Counted from the stretch's first letter, positions 34,123 through 43,446 are shown. The stretch is 64,000 bases of DNA from JADGRB01 sp036267635 (GCA_036267635.1 DATAVR010000009.1:1-64000), one strand, 5' to 3'. Numbers and translations are program-made. Notes: a model not told the origin generated them from the sequence alone.

Positions 34123-35085
34123 ATGACGTCGCCCCCCGGCGTCGCTTTTCTTTTTCCCGGGCAGGGCTCGCAGAAGGTCGGAATGGGCCGCGCGCTTTAC
34201 GATGCGGACGCCGAGGTGCGGGCTCTCTTCGCGGAGGCCGACGCCGCGCTCGGCTACCCGCTCTCCAAGATCTGCTTCGAGGGGCCCGAGACGGAGCTGA
34301 CGCTCACCGCGAACGCGCAGCCCGCGATCTTGACGGTCAGCATCGCGGCGCTGCGTCTCGTGCGCGCGCGGACGGCGCTGCGTCCGATGGCCGTGGCGGG
34401 CCACTCGCTCGGCGAGTACAGCGCGCTGGTGGCGGCGGGCGCGCTGCGCTTCGCCGACGCGGTCCGGCTGGTCCACCTGCGCGGCAAGTTCATGCAGGAG
34501 GCGGTCCCGGCGGGCGTCGGCGCGATGGCCGCCATCCTGGGGCTCGTCGCCGACGAGGTGCTGGCCGCCTGCCGCGAATCGGCCGGGGCCGAGGTGGTGA
34601 GCCCCGCGAACCTGAACGGCGGCGGCCAGGTGGTGATCGCCGGGCACAAAGCAGCGGTCGAGCGGGCCTGCGCGGCCGCCAAGGCGCGCGGCGCCAAACG
34701 CGCCGTCCCGCTGGCGGTGAGCGCCCCCTTCCATTGCGCGCTCATGCAGCCGGCGGCCGAAAGGCTGGCGGCCGAGCTGGCGCGCGTCGACATCGCGGCT
34801 CCCGAGGTGCCGGTGGTGAGCAACGTGGAAGCGGCGCCCAACCAGGATCCGACGCGGGTGCGTGACCTTCTGGCGCGGCAGGTGACGGCCCCCGTTCGCT
34901 GGGAAGAGTCGGTCCAGCGCCTCGCGGCGATGGGCGTGACGCGCGCGATCGAGGTCGGCGCGGGGAACGTGCTCGCCGGGCTGGTTCGTCGCATCGCGCC
35001 GTCGCTCGCGGTCGAGTCGGCGGGCGATCCCGACGCTATTGTGGCGCTGGCCACCAACGCGGGGGAGGATCGGCCACATGCCTGA
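34123..35085 (+). CDS. fabD: Malonyl-CoA:ACP transacylase (FabD)
   Basis: FabD loads malonate onto ACP. The product is 320 residues with FLFPGQGSQ at the start, the active serine in GHSLGEYSAL (near 94) and the His in APFHCALM (near 204). I use the ATG at 34123 with GAGGTGG five bases upstream; a GTG at 34117 that overlaps the fabH stop is also in frame. Its end overlaps the fabG start by eight bases. Confidence 0.95.
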   Translation: MTSPPGVAFLFPGQGSQKVGMGRALYDADAEVRALFAEADAALGYPLSKICFEGPETELTLTANAQPAILTVSIAALRLVRARTALRPMAVAGHSLGEYSALVAAGALRFADAVRLVHLRGKFMQEAVPAGVGAMAAILGLVADEVLAACRESAGAEVVSPANLNGGGQVVIAGHKAAVERACAAAKARGAKRAVPLAVSAPFHCALMQPAAERLAAELARVDIAAPEVPVVSNVEAAPNQDPTRVRDLLARQVTAPVRWEESVQRLAAMGVTRAIEVGAGNVLAGLVRRIAPSLAVESAGDPDAIVALATNAGEDRPHA

Positions 35086-35842
35086 ACAGACGCGCGAGCT
35101 GGCAGGGAAGGTCGCGGTGGTGACCGGTGGATCGCGCGGCATCGGGCGCGCCATCGGCGTCGCGCTCGGGCGCGCGGGCGCCAAGGTGATCCTCAATTAC
35201 ACCTCCAACGAGGCCGCTGCCGCCGAAGCCGTCGCCGCCGTTGCCGCCGCCGGCGGCGTGGCGGTGGCCAAGCGGTTCGACATCGCCGACGCCGCCGCGG
35301 TCGACGCGGCATTCAAGGAGATCGTCGCCGCCGAAGGTCGGCTGCACGTGTTGGTGAACAACGCGGGCGTCGCGATCAACGGGCTGGTGCTGGGTGGGAA
35401 GGAGGCCGACTGGAAGCGCTCGCTCGACGTGAATCTGAGCGGCACCTACTACTGCTGCCGGGCGGCCCTGCGCGCGTTGATGAAGGCGCGCGAGGCGGGC
35501 CGCATCATCAACATCACGTCGATCACCGGTGAAGGCGGCTCGGCCGGCCAAGCGCCCTACGTCGCCGCCAAGGCCGGGATCATCGGGCTGACCAAGACCT
35601 TGGCCAAGGAGTACGCCTCGCGCGGAATCACCTGCAACGCCGTGTCGCCCGGCTACATCGACACCGACATGACCGCCAGCGAGTTGCCGGCCGCGCGCCG
35701 CGAGGAGCTGATGAAGACGATCCCGCTCGGGCGGGTGGGGACGCCCGACGACGTGGCGGCCGCGGTGGCCTATCTGGCCGGCCCCGGCGCCGCCTACGTC
35801 ACGGGGCAAGTCTTACGGGTCAATGGCGGACTTTTAATGTAA
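35078..35842 (+). CDS. fabG: 3-oxoacyl-ACP reductase (FabG)
   Basis: FabG reduces beta-ketoacyl-ACP with NADPH. The 254-residue short-chain dehydrogenase has the cofactor loop TGGSRGIG (16-23), NNAG, and the catalytic Ser148, Tyr161 and Lys165 (YVAAK), then SPGYIDTDMT. The ATG at 35078 follows GGGAGG and lies inside fabD, so translation is coupled. A tandem repeat follows before acpP. Confidence 0.95.
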   Translation: MPEQTRELAGKVAVVTGGSRGIGRAIGVALGRAGAKVILNYTSNEAAAAEAVAAVAAAGGVAVAKRFDIADAAAVDAAFKEIVAAEGRLHVLVNNAGVAINGLVLGGKEADWKRSLDVNLSGTYYCCRAALRALMKAREAGRIINITSITGEGGSAGQAPYVAAKAGIIGLTKTLAKEYASRGITCNAVSPGYIDTDMTASELPAARREELMKTIPLGRVGTPDDVAAAVAYLAGPGAAYVTGQVLRVNGGLLM

Positions 35843-35861
35843 GGTACGCGCCTTTCCGAAA

Positions 35862-35888
35862 CCGGATTGCGAAATCCGGATTGCGAAA
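35862..35888 (+). repeat. Tandem 14-base repeat between fabG and acpP
   Basis: CCGGATTGCGAAA occurs twice (35862-35874 and 35876-35888) one base apart. The junction also contains GGATT and AATCC as a short inverted repeat. It lies in the acpP leader, 36 bases before the ATG, so it may bind a regulator or affect acpP mRNA; the role is inferred only. Confidence 0.75.
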
Positions 35889-35923
35889 CCAGAAACACGT
35901 CATCGAGAGGACAAGAAACCAAC

Positions 35924-36163
35924 ATGGCAGACGACATCGCAGAGAGGGTCAAGAAGATCATCATCGAGCAGCTCGAGGTGGCGCCCGACAAGATTAAGCC
36001 CGAGGCCTCGTTTGCGGAGGATCTCAAGGCCGACTCGCTGGCGGTCGTCGAGCTGGTGCTGGCGCTCGAGGAGCAGTTCAAGCTCGAGATCCCGGACGAG
36101 GACACCGAGAAGATTAAGACCGTCGGGGACGCCATCAACTACATCAAGTCGCACGCCAAATAA
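35924..36163 (+). CDS. acpP: Acyl carrier protein
   Basis: A 79-residue acidic protein with the phosphopantetheine serine at residue 38 in DLKADSLAVVEL, and the usual helix 3-4 region IPDEDTEKIKTVGDAINYI. It carries growing acyl chains in fatty-acid synthesis. The ATG at 35924 is the natural start. Gaps of 81 and 75 bases on either side, longer than elsewhere in the operon, could allow separate control of this abundant protein. Confidence 0.96.
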   Translation: MADDIAERVKKIIIEQLEVAPDKIKPEASFAEDLKADSLAVVELVLALEEQFKLEIPDEDTEKIKTVGDAINYIKSHAK

Positions 36164-36192
36164 GCGATCAGGAAGCGGCGAGCGGCAGCGCT

Positions 36193-36213
36193 GGCGCGCC
36201 GACGAGGCGCGCC
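36193..36213 (+). promoter_or_regulatory. GC-rich hairpin between acpP and fabF
   Basis: Two GGCGCGCC octamers separated by GACGA can pair into an 8-bp stem 30 bases after the acpP stop. There is no T-run. Such a hairpin could protect the acpP mRNA end or partly reduce read-through into fabF. Confidence 0.35.
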
Positions 36214-36238
36214 CCGGACAGCAAAAAGGACGCGAAAA

Positions 36239-37480
36239 ATGGCACGCAGGGTCGTCGTCACCGGAATCGGGCTCGTCACGCCGATCGCCGTCGGCACGGA
36301 AGAGACGTGGCAGGGGCTCCTGGCCGGAAGGTCCGGCATCGGCCCTATCACGCACTTCGATCACACCGCCTTCGCCACGCACTTTGCGGGCGAGGTGAAG
36401 GACTTCGATCCCTTGCGCTGGATGACGGCGCGTGAGGCGAAGACGCTCGACCCCTTCGTTCGTTACGCGGTGGCGGCCGGATCGCTGGCGGTCGCCGATT
36501 CCGGCCTGGAGATCTCGGGCGAGCTCGCCGAGCGGGTCGGCTGCTTCGTCGGCGCGGGCCTGGGCGGCGTGACCACCATCGAAGCAACCTGCAAGACACT
36601 CTGGGAGAAGGGGCCGCGGCACGGTTTTTCGCCGTTCTTCGTGCCGATGATCATCGTGAACCTCGCCTCCGGGAACCTCTCCATCAAGTTCGGCGCCAAG
36701 GGCCCCAACCTCTCACAAGTCTCGGCCTGTTCGACCGGGACGCACGCCATCGGCGACGCCGCGCGGGTCATCGAGCGGGGCGACGCCGACGCCATGATTT
36801 GCGGCGGCACCGAGGCGACCATCACCCCTCTCGGGGTCGGCGGCTTCAACGCGATGCGGGCGCTCTCCACGCACAACGAGGCACCCCAGGAGGCCTCGCG
36901 CCCGTTCGACAAGGATCGCGACGGGTTCGTGATCGCCGAGGGGGCCGGCATCGTGGTGATCGAAGAATTGGAGCACGCCAAGGCGCGCGGCGCGAGGATC
37001 TATGCCGAGGTGAGCGGCTACGCCGCCAACGCCGACGCGCACCACATCACCTCGCCGTCGCCCGGCGGCGAGGGCGCACAACGCTGCATGCGCCTCGCGC
37101 TCAAGGACGCCAAGCTCACGCCGGCGGACATCGGCTACATCAACGCGCACGGGACGTCGACCGAGATCAACGACGCCACCGAGACGCTGGCGATCAAGAA
37201 GGTGTTCGGCGACGATGCCCGCAAGGTCATGGTCAGCTCGACTAAGTCGATGACCGGACACATGCTCGGAGCGGCCGGCGGTGTCGAGACCGCCATCTGC
37301 GCCCTGACGTTGTCGCGCGGGGTGATCCCGCCGACCATCAACTACACGACGCCCGATCCGGCCTGCGACCTCGACTACGTGCCGAACACCGCGCGCGAGG
37401 CGCGGGTCCAGCACGTGCTCTCCAACAGCTTCGGCTTCGGCGGCACCAACGCCTGCCTCGTCCTCAGCCGCTTTAGCTGA
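36239..37480 (+). CDS. fabF: Beta-ketoacyl-ACP synthase II (FabF)
   Basis: FabF elongates acyl-ACP. The 413-residue thiolase-fold enzyme has Cys164 in SACSTGTHAIG, His304 in NAHGTSTE and His341 in KSMTGHMLGAAG, plus the C-terminal FGFGGTNA. It is the last gene of the fab cluster. Its stop is 3 bases from the stop of a convergent small gene. Confidence 0.96.
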   Translation: MARRVVVTGIGLVTPIAVGTEETWQGLLAGRSGIGPITHFDHTAFATHFAGEVKDFDPLRWMTAREAKTLDPFVRYAVAAGSLAVADSGLEISGELAERVGCFVGAGLGGVTTIEATCKTLWEKGPRHGFSPFFVPMIIVNLASGNLSIKFGAKGPNLSQVSACSTGTHAIGDAARVIERGDADAMICGGTEATITPLGVGGFNAMRALSTHNEAPQEASRPFDKDRDGFVIAEGAGIVVIEELEHAKARGARIYAEVSGYAANADAHHITSPSPGGEGAQRCMRLALKDAKLTPADIGYINAHGTSTEINDATETLAIKKVFGDDARKVMVSSTKSMTGHMLGAAGGVETAICALTLSRGVIPPTINYTTPDPACDLDYVPNTAREARVQHVLSNSFGFGGTNACLVLSRFS

Positions 37481-37483
37481 TCG

Positions 37484-37729
37484 CTAGCTGCCGAGCAGCT
37501 CGGTCTCGGCGCGCGCCCAGTCTTCCTCGGCGTGGCCGTGCTCGCCGCCGCGCTCGAGGTAAATCTCGTACGAGCGCTTGGCGATCTCGTCGTGAGTCGG
37601 CGTCGAGGCCGGCTTGCTCGCCGCGCTCGACGTCTTGGTCTTCCCCGCCCCCGCCTTGACGGCCTTGGGTGCTGAGGTCTTCTCCCCTTTGATTGTCTTC
37701 CGCCCGATGATCTTCATGAAGTCGATCAT
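37484..37729 (-). CDS. DUF2934 domain small protein
   Basis: An 81-residue protein (start ATG 37729; ATG 37717 is also possible, and a longer frame runs to 37804). A Lys/Ala/Ser-rich N-terminus precedes the DUF2934 core HDEIAKRSYEIYLERGG, then HAEEDWARAETEL, which matches the family closely. DUF2934 proteins are short and of unknown function, common in Gram-negative soil bacteria. It is convergent with fabF. Confidence 0.7.
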   Translation of the reverse strand: MIDFMKIIGRKTIKGEKTSAPKAVKAGAGKTKTSSAASKPASTPTHDEIAKRSYEIYLERGGEHGHAEEDWARAETELLGS

Positions 37730-37779
37730 ATAAAGCCGGCTTCGAAGCGGAGCAAAAAAATGCTCGCTTGACGCAATCG

Positions 37780-38097
37780 TTACTCGATCGGCGCCGGTCT
37801 CCATGTTTCCGAATTGTCATCGAGCATCTCGCTCTCCTCTTCCAGCTCGTCGGCGATGGCGACCACCAGCCCGGTCGCGAGATCGCGCGGCCGGGACAAC
37901 GTCCCGGTCATGATCTCGGCCAGGGTGAACGACCAGCGGCGGTCGCGCTTCGCCCAATCGAGGATCTCGTGCGGCGCCTCGATGCGCCGCCGGGCCAGCT
38001 CATACAGCTGAGCGCGCGGCCGCCGGTCGGGGCGTCGCAGCTCGGCCCGCAGGTCGCGGATGAGACCAGGCAGCTTCTGCGGTTGCAACTTCTCCAC
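37780..38097 (-). CDS. Hypothetical protein, 105 residues
   Basis: The start GTG at 38097 is decided by GAGGAGG five bases upstream, an unusually strong ribosome site. I do not recognise a family. The protein is charged and mostly helical, with RDLRAELRRPDRRPRAQLYELARRRI in the middle and an acidic end (DELEEESEMLDDN). No signal peptide or membrane helix is seen. It probably shares a transcript with the DUF2934 gene 50 bases downstream. Confidence 0.55.
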   Translation of the reverse strand: MEKLQPQKLPGLIRDLRAELRRPDRRPRAQLYELARRRIEAPHEILDWAKRDRRWSFTLAEIMTGTLSRPRDLATGLVVAIADELEEESEMLDDNSETWRPAPIE

Positions 38098-38208
38098 GGG
38101 AACCTCCTCGAAACTTGCCAACGACAGCCGAGACTGCAAGGGGCTCACCCCCTGCTTTCACGGGCCTACATTCAGTTACAAGGGGACCAAACGAAGGAAG
38201 CGAACGTT

Positions 38209-38232
38209 AGCTGAAGCGATAGCTGAAGCGAT
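38209..38232 (+). repeat. Two tandem 12-base repeats upstream of a secreted protein gene
   Basis: AGCTGAAGCGAT occurs twice head to tail, 55 bases before the ATG at 38287, in the relatively AT-rich stretch 38098-38286 that contains no gene. A regulatory role is possible but unsupported. Confidence 0.6.
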
Positions 38233-38286
38233 CGATCAAAAAGTCAGGAACAAACTCAGGTGGCAAAAAAATAGCGGAGGGATCAG

Positions 38287-39204
38287 ATGCTCGGACGTGC
38301 GGTTCGTGTGTGCCTTCAACCGGCGATTTTCTTCAGCGCGGTTTTCGCGGGGGCTGTTTTCGCCTCCCCGGCCGCGCGCGCACAGGATGATTCGCCCAAT
38401 TCCATCTCAGCACTTCCCACCTCGACAGGTCCAGACGAATCGACGTCGGCCGCGGACCATGTGAGAAAGGCAACCGACCCGCCCACGTTCAATCCAAAAA
38501 GCGTGCAAGCGGTGACGGCCCGCAAGCGCGCAGCGGCCGTCAAACGCACGGTCGCCGAAGTGCCCTCGACCGACGCCACCCCGGTCGCTGTTCCACCTGG
38601 GAGCGCGCGCGTCATGACCTCGCAGCTGGCGTCGTCGCAGCCACCTGCGGCGGCCGCCAGATCGGCCATCCCCATCCCCTCCACGGCGACGCCGCCGTTT
38701 GCCGCGCAACCGAGCGCCCCCCAACCGAGCAGCGCCACTTCGACGGCCCGCCCCGTAACGGCCATGCCACCGGCGATGCCGACATCCCGGACACCGGAGG
38801 CCGCGCCCCTCGCGGAGCCGGCCGCGGCGACCCCTCCGGCCCCGGCTACGCCGCCAGCCGCGGCCTTGCTGGCCGTTCCGGCAACACCCCCGGCGCAAGC
38901 GACGCCGCCCTCACCGGCTGAGGCGCCCGAGCCGGCGTTCGCGCAACCGCCTCCGTCCGCCGAGGCGCCCGAAGCTCCCGTGAGCGGCCAGCGCCCCGGC
39001 GTGGTCGGGGTCGACTCGTTCGGACAGGCGAGCGCTCCCGCGCAGACGCCGCCGCAGTCGGTCGGCCAGCCTCCGCCCACGACCGTGCCCGAAAATCCGG
39101 CTTTTCCGGCCACGGTGGCGCCGCCCACGAACACTCCCCCGTCGGACCAGCCACAGGGACCACCCCCGAGTCCGATGCAGTCGCAGTCGCCGCAGTTTCA
39201 GTGA
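38287..39204 (+). CDS. Secreted Pro/Ala-rich protein
   Basis: A 305-residue protein with a signal peptide (about 1-32, cut after ARA-QDD) and GGAGG seven bases before the ATG. Residues 33-90 are mixed, with a basic patch (TARKRAAAVKRT). The remaining 210 residues are low-complexity Pro/Ala/Thr repeats such as ATPPAPATPPAAALL, with no domain I recognise. Such proteins often span the periplasm or coat the surface; the role here is unknown. It is convergent with the peptidase gene (7 bases apart). Confidence 0.65.
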   Translation: MLGRAVRVCLQPAIFFSAVFAGAVFASPAARAQDDSPNSISALPTSTGPDESTSAADHVRKATDPPTFNPKSVQAVTARKRAAAVKRTVAEVPSTDATPVAVPPGSARVMTSQLASSQPPAAAARSAIPIPSTATPPFAAQPSAPQPSSATSTARPVTAMPPAMPTSRTPEAAPLAEPAAATPPAPATPPAAALLAVPATPPAQATPPSPAEAPEPAFAQPPPSAEAPEAPVSGQRPGVVGVDSFGQASAPAQTPPQSVGQPPPTTVPENPAFPATVAPPTNTPPSDQPQGPPPSPMQSQSPQFQ

Positions 39205-39211
39205 GCGGCGT

Positions 39212-40609
39212 TCATCCGGTCGCGCCGAGGGCCGCTTCCACCGCGTCGATCGATTTGGGGATCGCCTCGGTCAGGACTCGACGTCCGGTCTCCGTGACGA
39301 GCACGTCGTCCTCGATCCGGATCCCCCTGACGTCGGCAAATGCGGCAAGCTTCTTGCGATCGAGGCGGTCGCCCGCGGCCCGGGTCAGTTCGGGGTTGTT
39401 CAGGATCGACGGCACCTGGTAGAGCCCGGGCTCGATGGTGACGGCCATCCCGGCGACCAGATCGCGGTCGAGGCGGAGGGAACGCAGCCCGAATTCCTTC
39501 GACCGCTCTCTTCCCGGCGCATAGCCGGCACGATCGCCGAGGTCTTCCATGTCGTGGACGTCGAGGCCCAGGAGGTGGCCGACCCCATGCGGAAACAGCA
39601 GCGCGACCACACCGTCTGCCGCCAGGGCGATCGGGTCGCCTCGCAGGATGCCGAGATCGACGAGGCCCGCCGCCAGTGTCTGGCAGGCGATGATGTGGAC
39701 GTTGCGATAGCGCGTGCCGGGGCCGACCGCCGCGATGGCGCGCCGCTGGGCCTCCAGCACCAGTTGGTAAAAATCGCGCTGGGTGGGGGAGAAGCGGCCG
39801 GAGACGGGCCAGGTGCGCGTCACGTCACCGGCCCAGCCGCTCTCCGTTTCGGCGCCGACGTCGGCCAGTAACAGATCGCCGGCGGCGAGCTGGTGGTCGT
39901 ACCGCTCGCTGTGCAGGGTCTCGCCGTGCGGCGTGACGATCGACGGGTAGGCGCAGCCCATGCCGCGCGCGACCAGCGCGGCCTCCATCGCCGCCCGGAC
40001 GGCGGCGGCGGTTTCCCCCGCGCGGGTGGCCGACATGCCCGCGCGGTGGGCCGCCTCGGTCGCCGCGGCGGCGCGGCCGAGCTCGGCCACCGCGGCCTCG
40101 TCGTGCAGGAGGCGCAGCGAGATCATCGCTTCGGCCAGCGGCGCGTCGAGCACGTCGATCACGCCGGGGCGGATCTCGCGGTTGAGCAGGCGGCTCTGTT
40201 CGAGGCAGGTCTCGACGTCGGGGGCGGCCAGCGTCGCGACGGCGCGTCCGCGCACGCTGGCGGCGAGGCGCGCGAACGGGCGCACCGGACAGCCGGTGAC
40301 CTCCGCGATCTCCTCGAAGCTGGGCGACGGCCCCTCCCAGAGCGCCTGATCGGGCGCGGCCTCGGGGAGATAGAGCGTGAAGGCAGCGCCGTCGTAGACC
40401 GCGATCGCCCCGCGCAGCGGTCGACCGAACAGGTAGAGGAAGTGGCTGCTGGCGCGGTACGGATAGAGATTGGCGGCGTAATTGCGCGGCCGCGGAAGCC
40501 CGGCCGCGATCAGCGCCGGACGGTTGCCGAGCAGCTTGCCGAGGCGCTCGCGCCGTTGCTCGCACGCCCGCCGCTGCAGATCGAGCCGATCGAGATCGCG
40601 CGGCCGCAT
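39212..40609 (-). CDS. pepP: Aminopeptidase P family protein (Xaa-Pro aminopeptidase)
   Basis: A 465-residue M24B peptidase that removes N-terminal residues before proline. The N-terminal domain (about 25-165) includes YPYRASSHFLYLFG. The pita-bread domain has all five metal ligands: Asp in LLADVGAE, Asp in GDVTRTWP, His in LFPHGVGH, Glu in TIEPGLY and Glu in RIEDDVLV. The His segment HLLGLDVHDMED fits PepP. The gene follows hrpB on the same strand after 176 bases that hold no convincing gene. Confidence 0.9.
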   Translation of the reverse strand: MRPRDLDRLDLQRRACEQRRERLGKLLGNRPALIAAGLPRPRNYAANLYPYRASSHFLYLFGRPLRGAIAVYDGAAFTLYLPEAAPDQALWEGPSPSFEEIAEVTGCPVRPFARLAASVRGRAVATLAAPDVETCLEQSRLLNREIRPGVIDVLDAPLAEAMISLRLLHDEAAVAELGRAAAATEAAHRAGMSATRAGETAAAVRAAMEAALVARGMGCAYPSIVTPHGETLHSERYDHQLAAGDLLLADVGAETESGWAGDVTRTWPVSGRFSPTQRDFYQLVLEAQRRAIAAVGPGTRYRNVHIIACQTLAAGLVDLGILRGDPIALAADGVVALLFPHGVGHLLGLDVHDMEDLGDRAGYAPGRERSKEFGLRSLRLDRDLVAGMAVTIEPGLYQVPSILNNPELTRAAGDRLDRKKLAAFADVRGIRIEDDVLVTETGRRVLTEAIPKSIDAVEAALGATG

Positions 40610-40785
40610 CGCAAGAGTATATGCGCTGTCGGCACCGCCGTTGTCGCCACCCGTTCACCCCCACGATGACCGACCCGCCCGCGTCGACCGCGATCGTGGT
40701 CCCCCTCTTCAGGAGATCGAGCTCTCTGAGCGTGCGCAGGATCCGCGGGATGTCGAGCGACAAACTCGGCTCGCTCGGATGAGCG

Positions 40786-43446
40786 CTAGCGGCGTCTGCT
40801 CGGTCCGGGCGCGGGTGGTCGTGCGGTGGCGCCGTCCTCGGGCCAGGCGTGCCGTGGATAGCGGCGTCCGAGCTCCCTCCGGAGGGCGGGGTAGTGCTGG
40901 GTCCAGAAGCCGGCCAGATCGCGCGTCACCTGCACCGCGCGCCCGTTCGGGGCCAGCAGATGCACGGTGAGCGGCACGCGCCCTCCGCCGATCGCAGGCG
41001 CCGCGCGCGTGCCGAAAAAATCCTGCAGGCGTGATTCGATCCAGGGGGGGCTGGCCGCGTCGTAGTGGATCGGCACCGCGCGTCCGCCCGGGAGCGTGAT
41101 GTGCAGCGGCGCGAGAGCGTCGAGCGCCCGTCGCGCTTCGTGGGGGAGCGCGGCCAGCACCGCTGCTCCGAGATCGGCGCCGGGGGTCGCCAGCTCGGCA
41201 AAGCTGTTTCGCCCGACGCAGGCCAGCCGCACGAGGTCGCTCACGGCATCGGCGCCGAGCGTCGGAAGCGGCGCCTCGGGCGCGACCCCGCGCGCGAAGA
41301 TGATTCGCTGCAGGAGCGCCGGGATCGCCTCGCCGCCGGGGAGCCGGTCGATCCCGCGCGCCAGCGCCGCCTCCGCCAGCAGCCGCGCCGTCTCCTCGTC
41401 GGGCGGCGCCGGCTCGGTGCGCGCGTCGAGCGCCAGCGCGCCGAACTCGAGGCCGGTCGTGCGCTCGATCCGCTCGGTGCGGGCGTCGAAGGCGCGGCGA
41501 TCGATCTCCACGATTCGATCGGCGAAGAGGTCGAGCAGCCAGTCGGGCTCGATGCGCGAGGTGAGACGGACGATCGGGGCGCGCCCCGAGCTGCCGCCGC
41601 GCCCCGCCTGACGACCCTCGACGACGTCGACCGCCACCAGCCAGTCGCCGGTCTGCTCGAGCCCGAGCTCGGCGCTGCCGCCCGCCGCGAGCAGCGCCGT
41701 CTTCGAGCCCGGCTCACGCCGCCGGGCCACGCGATCGGGGAACGCGGCCAGAATGGCGAGGGCCAGGCCGCGCGCGCTCTCTTCGGTGTCGGGTGTTCCG
41801 CGCGGGGAGCGCGTTTCGGTCGCCGAGGCGAGCTGGCGGCGCACCCGGCCGACCTCTTCGACGGCGCGCGGATCGAGCTCCAGCCGGCGCAGCGCCTCGG
41901 GGCGAAAGCGCGCGGCCTCCGCCTGGCGGTAGAGATCGACCAGGTCGGCGACGTCGGCGCCGCGATCGGGCCGCCCGCCTGGCCCACCGCCGAACGACGG
42001 GCGCGCGGTGGCGCGGACGTCACGCTCGCCGATGAGCGCGGCGGCCAGCGTGGCGCCGTCGCCCGCGCCGCGCGCCTCGCCCTCGACCACCAGCCGCGCG
42101 AGCCGCGGGTGGACCGGAAACCGGAGCATCCGCCGCCCGACTTCGGTCAGATCGCCAGCGGCGCCGAGCGCGCCGAGGCGTCCGAGCAGCTCGCGCGCGG
42201 CGCCCCAGGAGGCGGCCGGCGGCGCCTCCAGCCAGGCGAGCGCGTCGGCGTCGCGCACGCCGAGCGCGGCCAGCGTCATCGCCGTGTCGGTCAGATCGAC
42301 GCGGGCGATCTCGGGCGGGTCGAAGGCGGGGCGCTGCTCGAAGTCGTGCTGGGTGTAGAGCCGCAGCGCGCGGCCGGGCCGCGTGCGTCCCGCGCGGCCG
42401 GCGCGCTGCTCGGCGGAGGCGCGGCTCACCTTGGCGAGCGCCAGCGTCGGCAGCCCGCTCCAGGGCGAATGGGCCGCCACGCGGGCGAGGCCGCCATCGA
42501 CGACCGCCACCACGCCTTCGATCGTCACCGACGACTCGGCGACGTTGGTCGCCAGCACCACCTTGCGCCGCCCGGCCGGACGCACGGCGCGCGTCTGCTC
42601 GTCGAGCGGCATGTCGCCGTGCAAGGGCAGAATCGCCAACCCGGCCGCCTGCGGCAGCTCGGCGAGCGCCGCCTGGGCGCGTCGGATCTCGGCCGCGCCC
42701 GGAAGGAAGACCAGCAGATCCCCGTCGGGCTCCTCGCGCAGGAGCTGCCGGACCGCCGCCGCGATCCGCCGCTCGAGCGGACGCTCCTCGGCCGCCTGCG
42801 CGACCGGGAGATGCTCGATGGCGACCTCGAACCGTCGCCCCTCGCTGCGCACCGTCGTCGCGCGCCGCCGCTCGCCGGCCAGAAACGCCCGCACCGGCTC
42901 GGCCTCCAGCGTGGCCGACATGGCCACCACCGCCAGGTCGGCCCGCGGGCCCTCGCGCAGCCGGCGCAGCCAGGCGAGCGCCAGATCGGTCGCCACGTGG
43001 CGCTCGTGCAGCTCGTCGAGCACGACGGCGGCGACCCCGCGGAGCTGCGGATCGGCGAGCAGCCGTCGCACGAAGAGGCCCTCGGTCATGAAGCGCAGCC
43101 GCGTCCGTGGGCCGCCAGCCTCGTCGAAGCGGACGCTGTAACCGACGGTCTCTCCGACCTTCTCGCCCCGCTCGGCCGCTACCCGCGCGGCGGCGAGGCG
43201 GGCGGGGAGGCGCCGCGGCTCGAGCACCCAGATCTCCCCCGCCGCGGGCAGGCGTGCCTCCAGCAGCGCGCGCGGCACCCGGGTCGTCTTTCCGGCCCCG
43301 GGCGGCGCCTCGACCACGACCGCCCCGTCGGCTTCGACGGCGGCCACGATTTCCGGAATGGCCGCGTCGATGGGGAGCGGCGTCAAGCCGGGGCCTCCGT
43401 CCGTCGATGAAGATGCCACGTGGAGAGGACAACCCTCGCACAACAT
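40786..43446 (-). CDS. hrpB: ATP-dependent helicase HrpB
   Basis: A DExH-box helicase of 886 residues. Walker A is GAGKT (50-54), the DELH box at 144-147 and motif III SATLE follow; QRAGRAGRTRPG is motif VI. The C-terminal HrpB-specific domain runs to about 870 (FFGTRAAPAIGGGRVPLTVHLLAPNGRAVQVTRDLAGFW). I start at ATG 43446; the conserved LPIDAAIPEIV begins at residue 24, so a shorter form is possible. HrpB is a putative RNA helicase of uncertain role. It is divergent from the large kinase gene over 49 bases. Confidence 0.93.
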   Translation of the reverse strand: MLCEGCPLHVASSSTDGGPGLTPLPIDAAIPEIVAAVEADGAVVVEAPPGAGKTTRVPRALLEARLPAAGEIWVLEPRRLPARLAAARVAAERGEKVGETVGYSVRFDEAGGPRTRLRFMTEGLFVRRLLADPQLRGVAAVVLDELHERHVATDLALAWLRRLREGPRADLAVVAMSATLEAEPVRAFLAGERRRATTVRSEGRRFEVAIEHLPVAQAAEERPLERRIAAAVRQLLREEPDGDLLVFLPGAAEIRRAQAALAELPQAAGLAILPLHGDMPLDEQTRAVRPAGRRKVVLATNVAESSVTIEGVVAVVDGGLARVAAHSPWSGLPTLALAKVSRASAEQRAGRAGRTRPGRALRLYTQHDFEQRPAFDPPEIARVDLTDTAMTLAALGVRDADALAWLEAPPAASWGAARELLGRLGALGAAGDLTEVGRRMLRFPVHPRLARLVVEGEARGAGDGATLAAALIGERDVRATARPSFGGGPGGRPDRGADVADLVDLYRQAEAARFRPEALRRLELDPRAVEEVGRVRRQLASATETRSPRGTPDTEESARGLALAILAAFPDRVARRREPGSKTALLAAGGSAELGLEQTGDWLVAVDVVEGRQAGRGGSSGRAPIVRLTSRIEPDWLLDLFADRIVEIDRRAFDARTERIERTTGLEFGALALDARTEPAPPDEETARLLAEAALARGIDRLPGGEAIPALLQRIIFARGVAPEAPLPTLGADAVSDLVRLACVGRNSFAELATPGADLGAAVLAALPHEARRALDALAPLHITLPGGRAVPIHYDAASPPWIESRLQDFFGTRAAPAIGGGRVPLTVHLLAPNGRAVQVTRDLAGFWTQHYPALRRELGRRYPRHAWPEDGATARPPAPGPSRRR

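Noticed and set aside
38098..38286. Small gene or RNA in the AT-richer gap before the secreted protein
   Set aside because: Only a tandem 12-mer is visible; short frames have no ribosome site and no recognisable structure.
40612..40763. Short leftward frame from TTG 40763 (DIPRILRTLRELDLLKRG...) between hrpB and the peptidase
   Set aside because: The first 40 codons look protein-like, but the frame then runs as a shadow of the peptidase gene, has no ribosome site and matches nothing I know; it might be a remnant.
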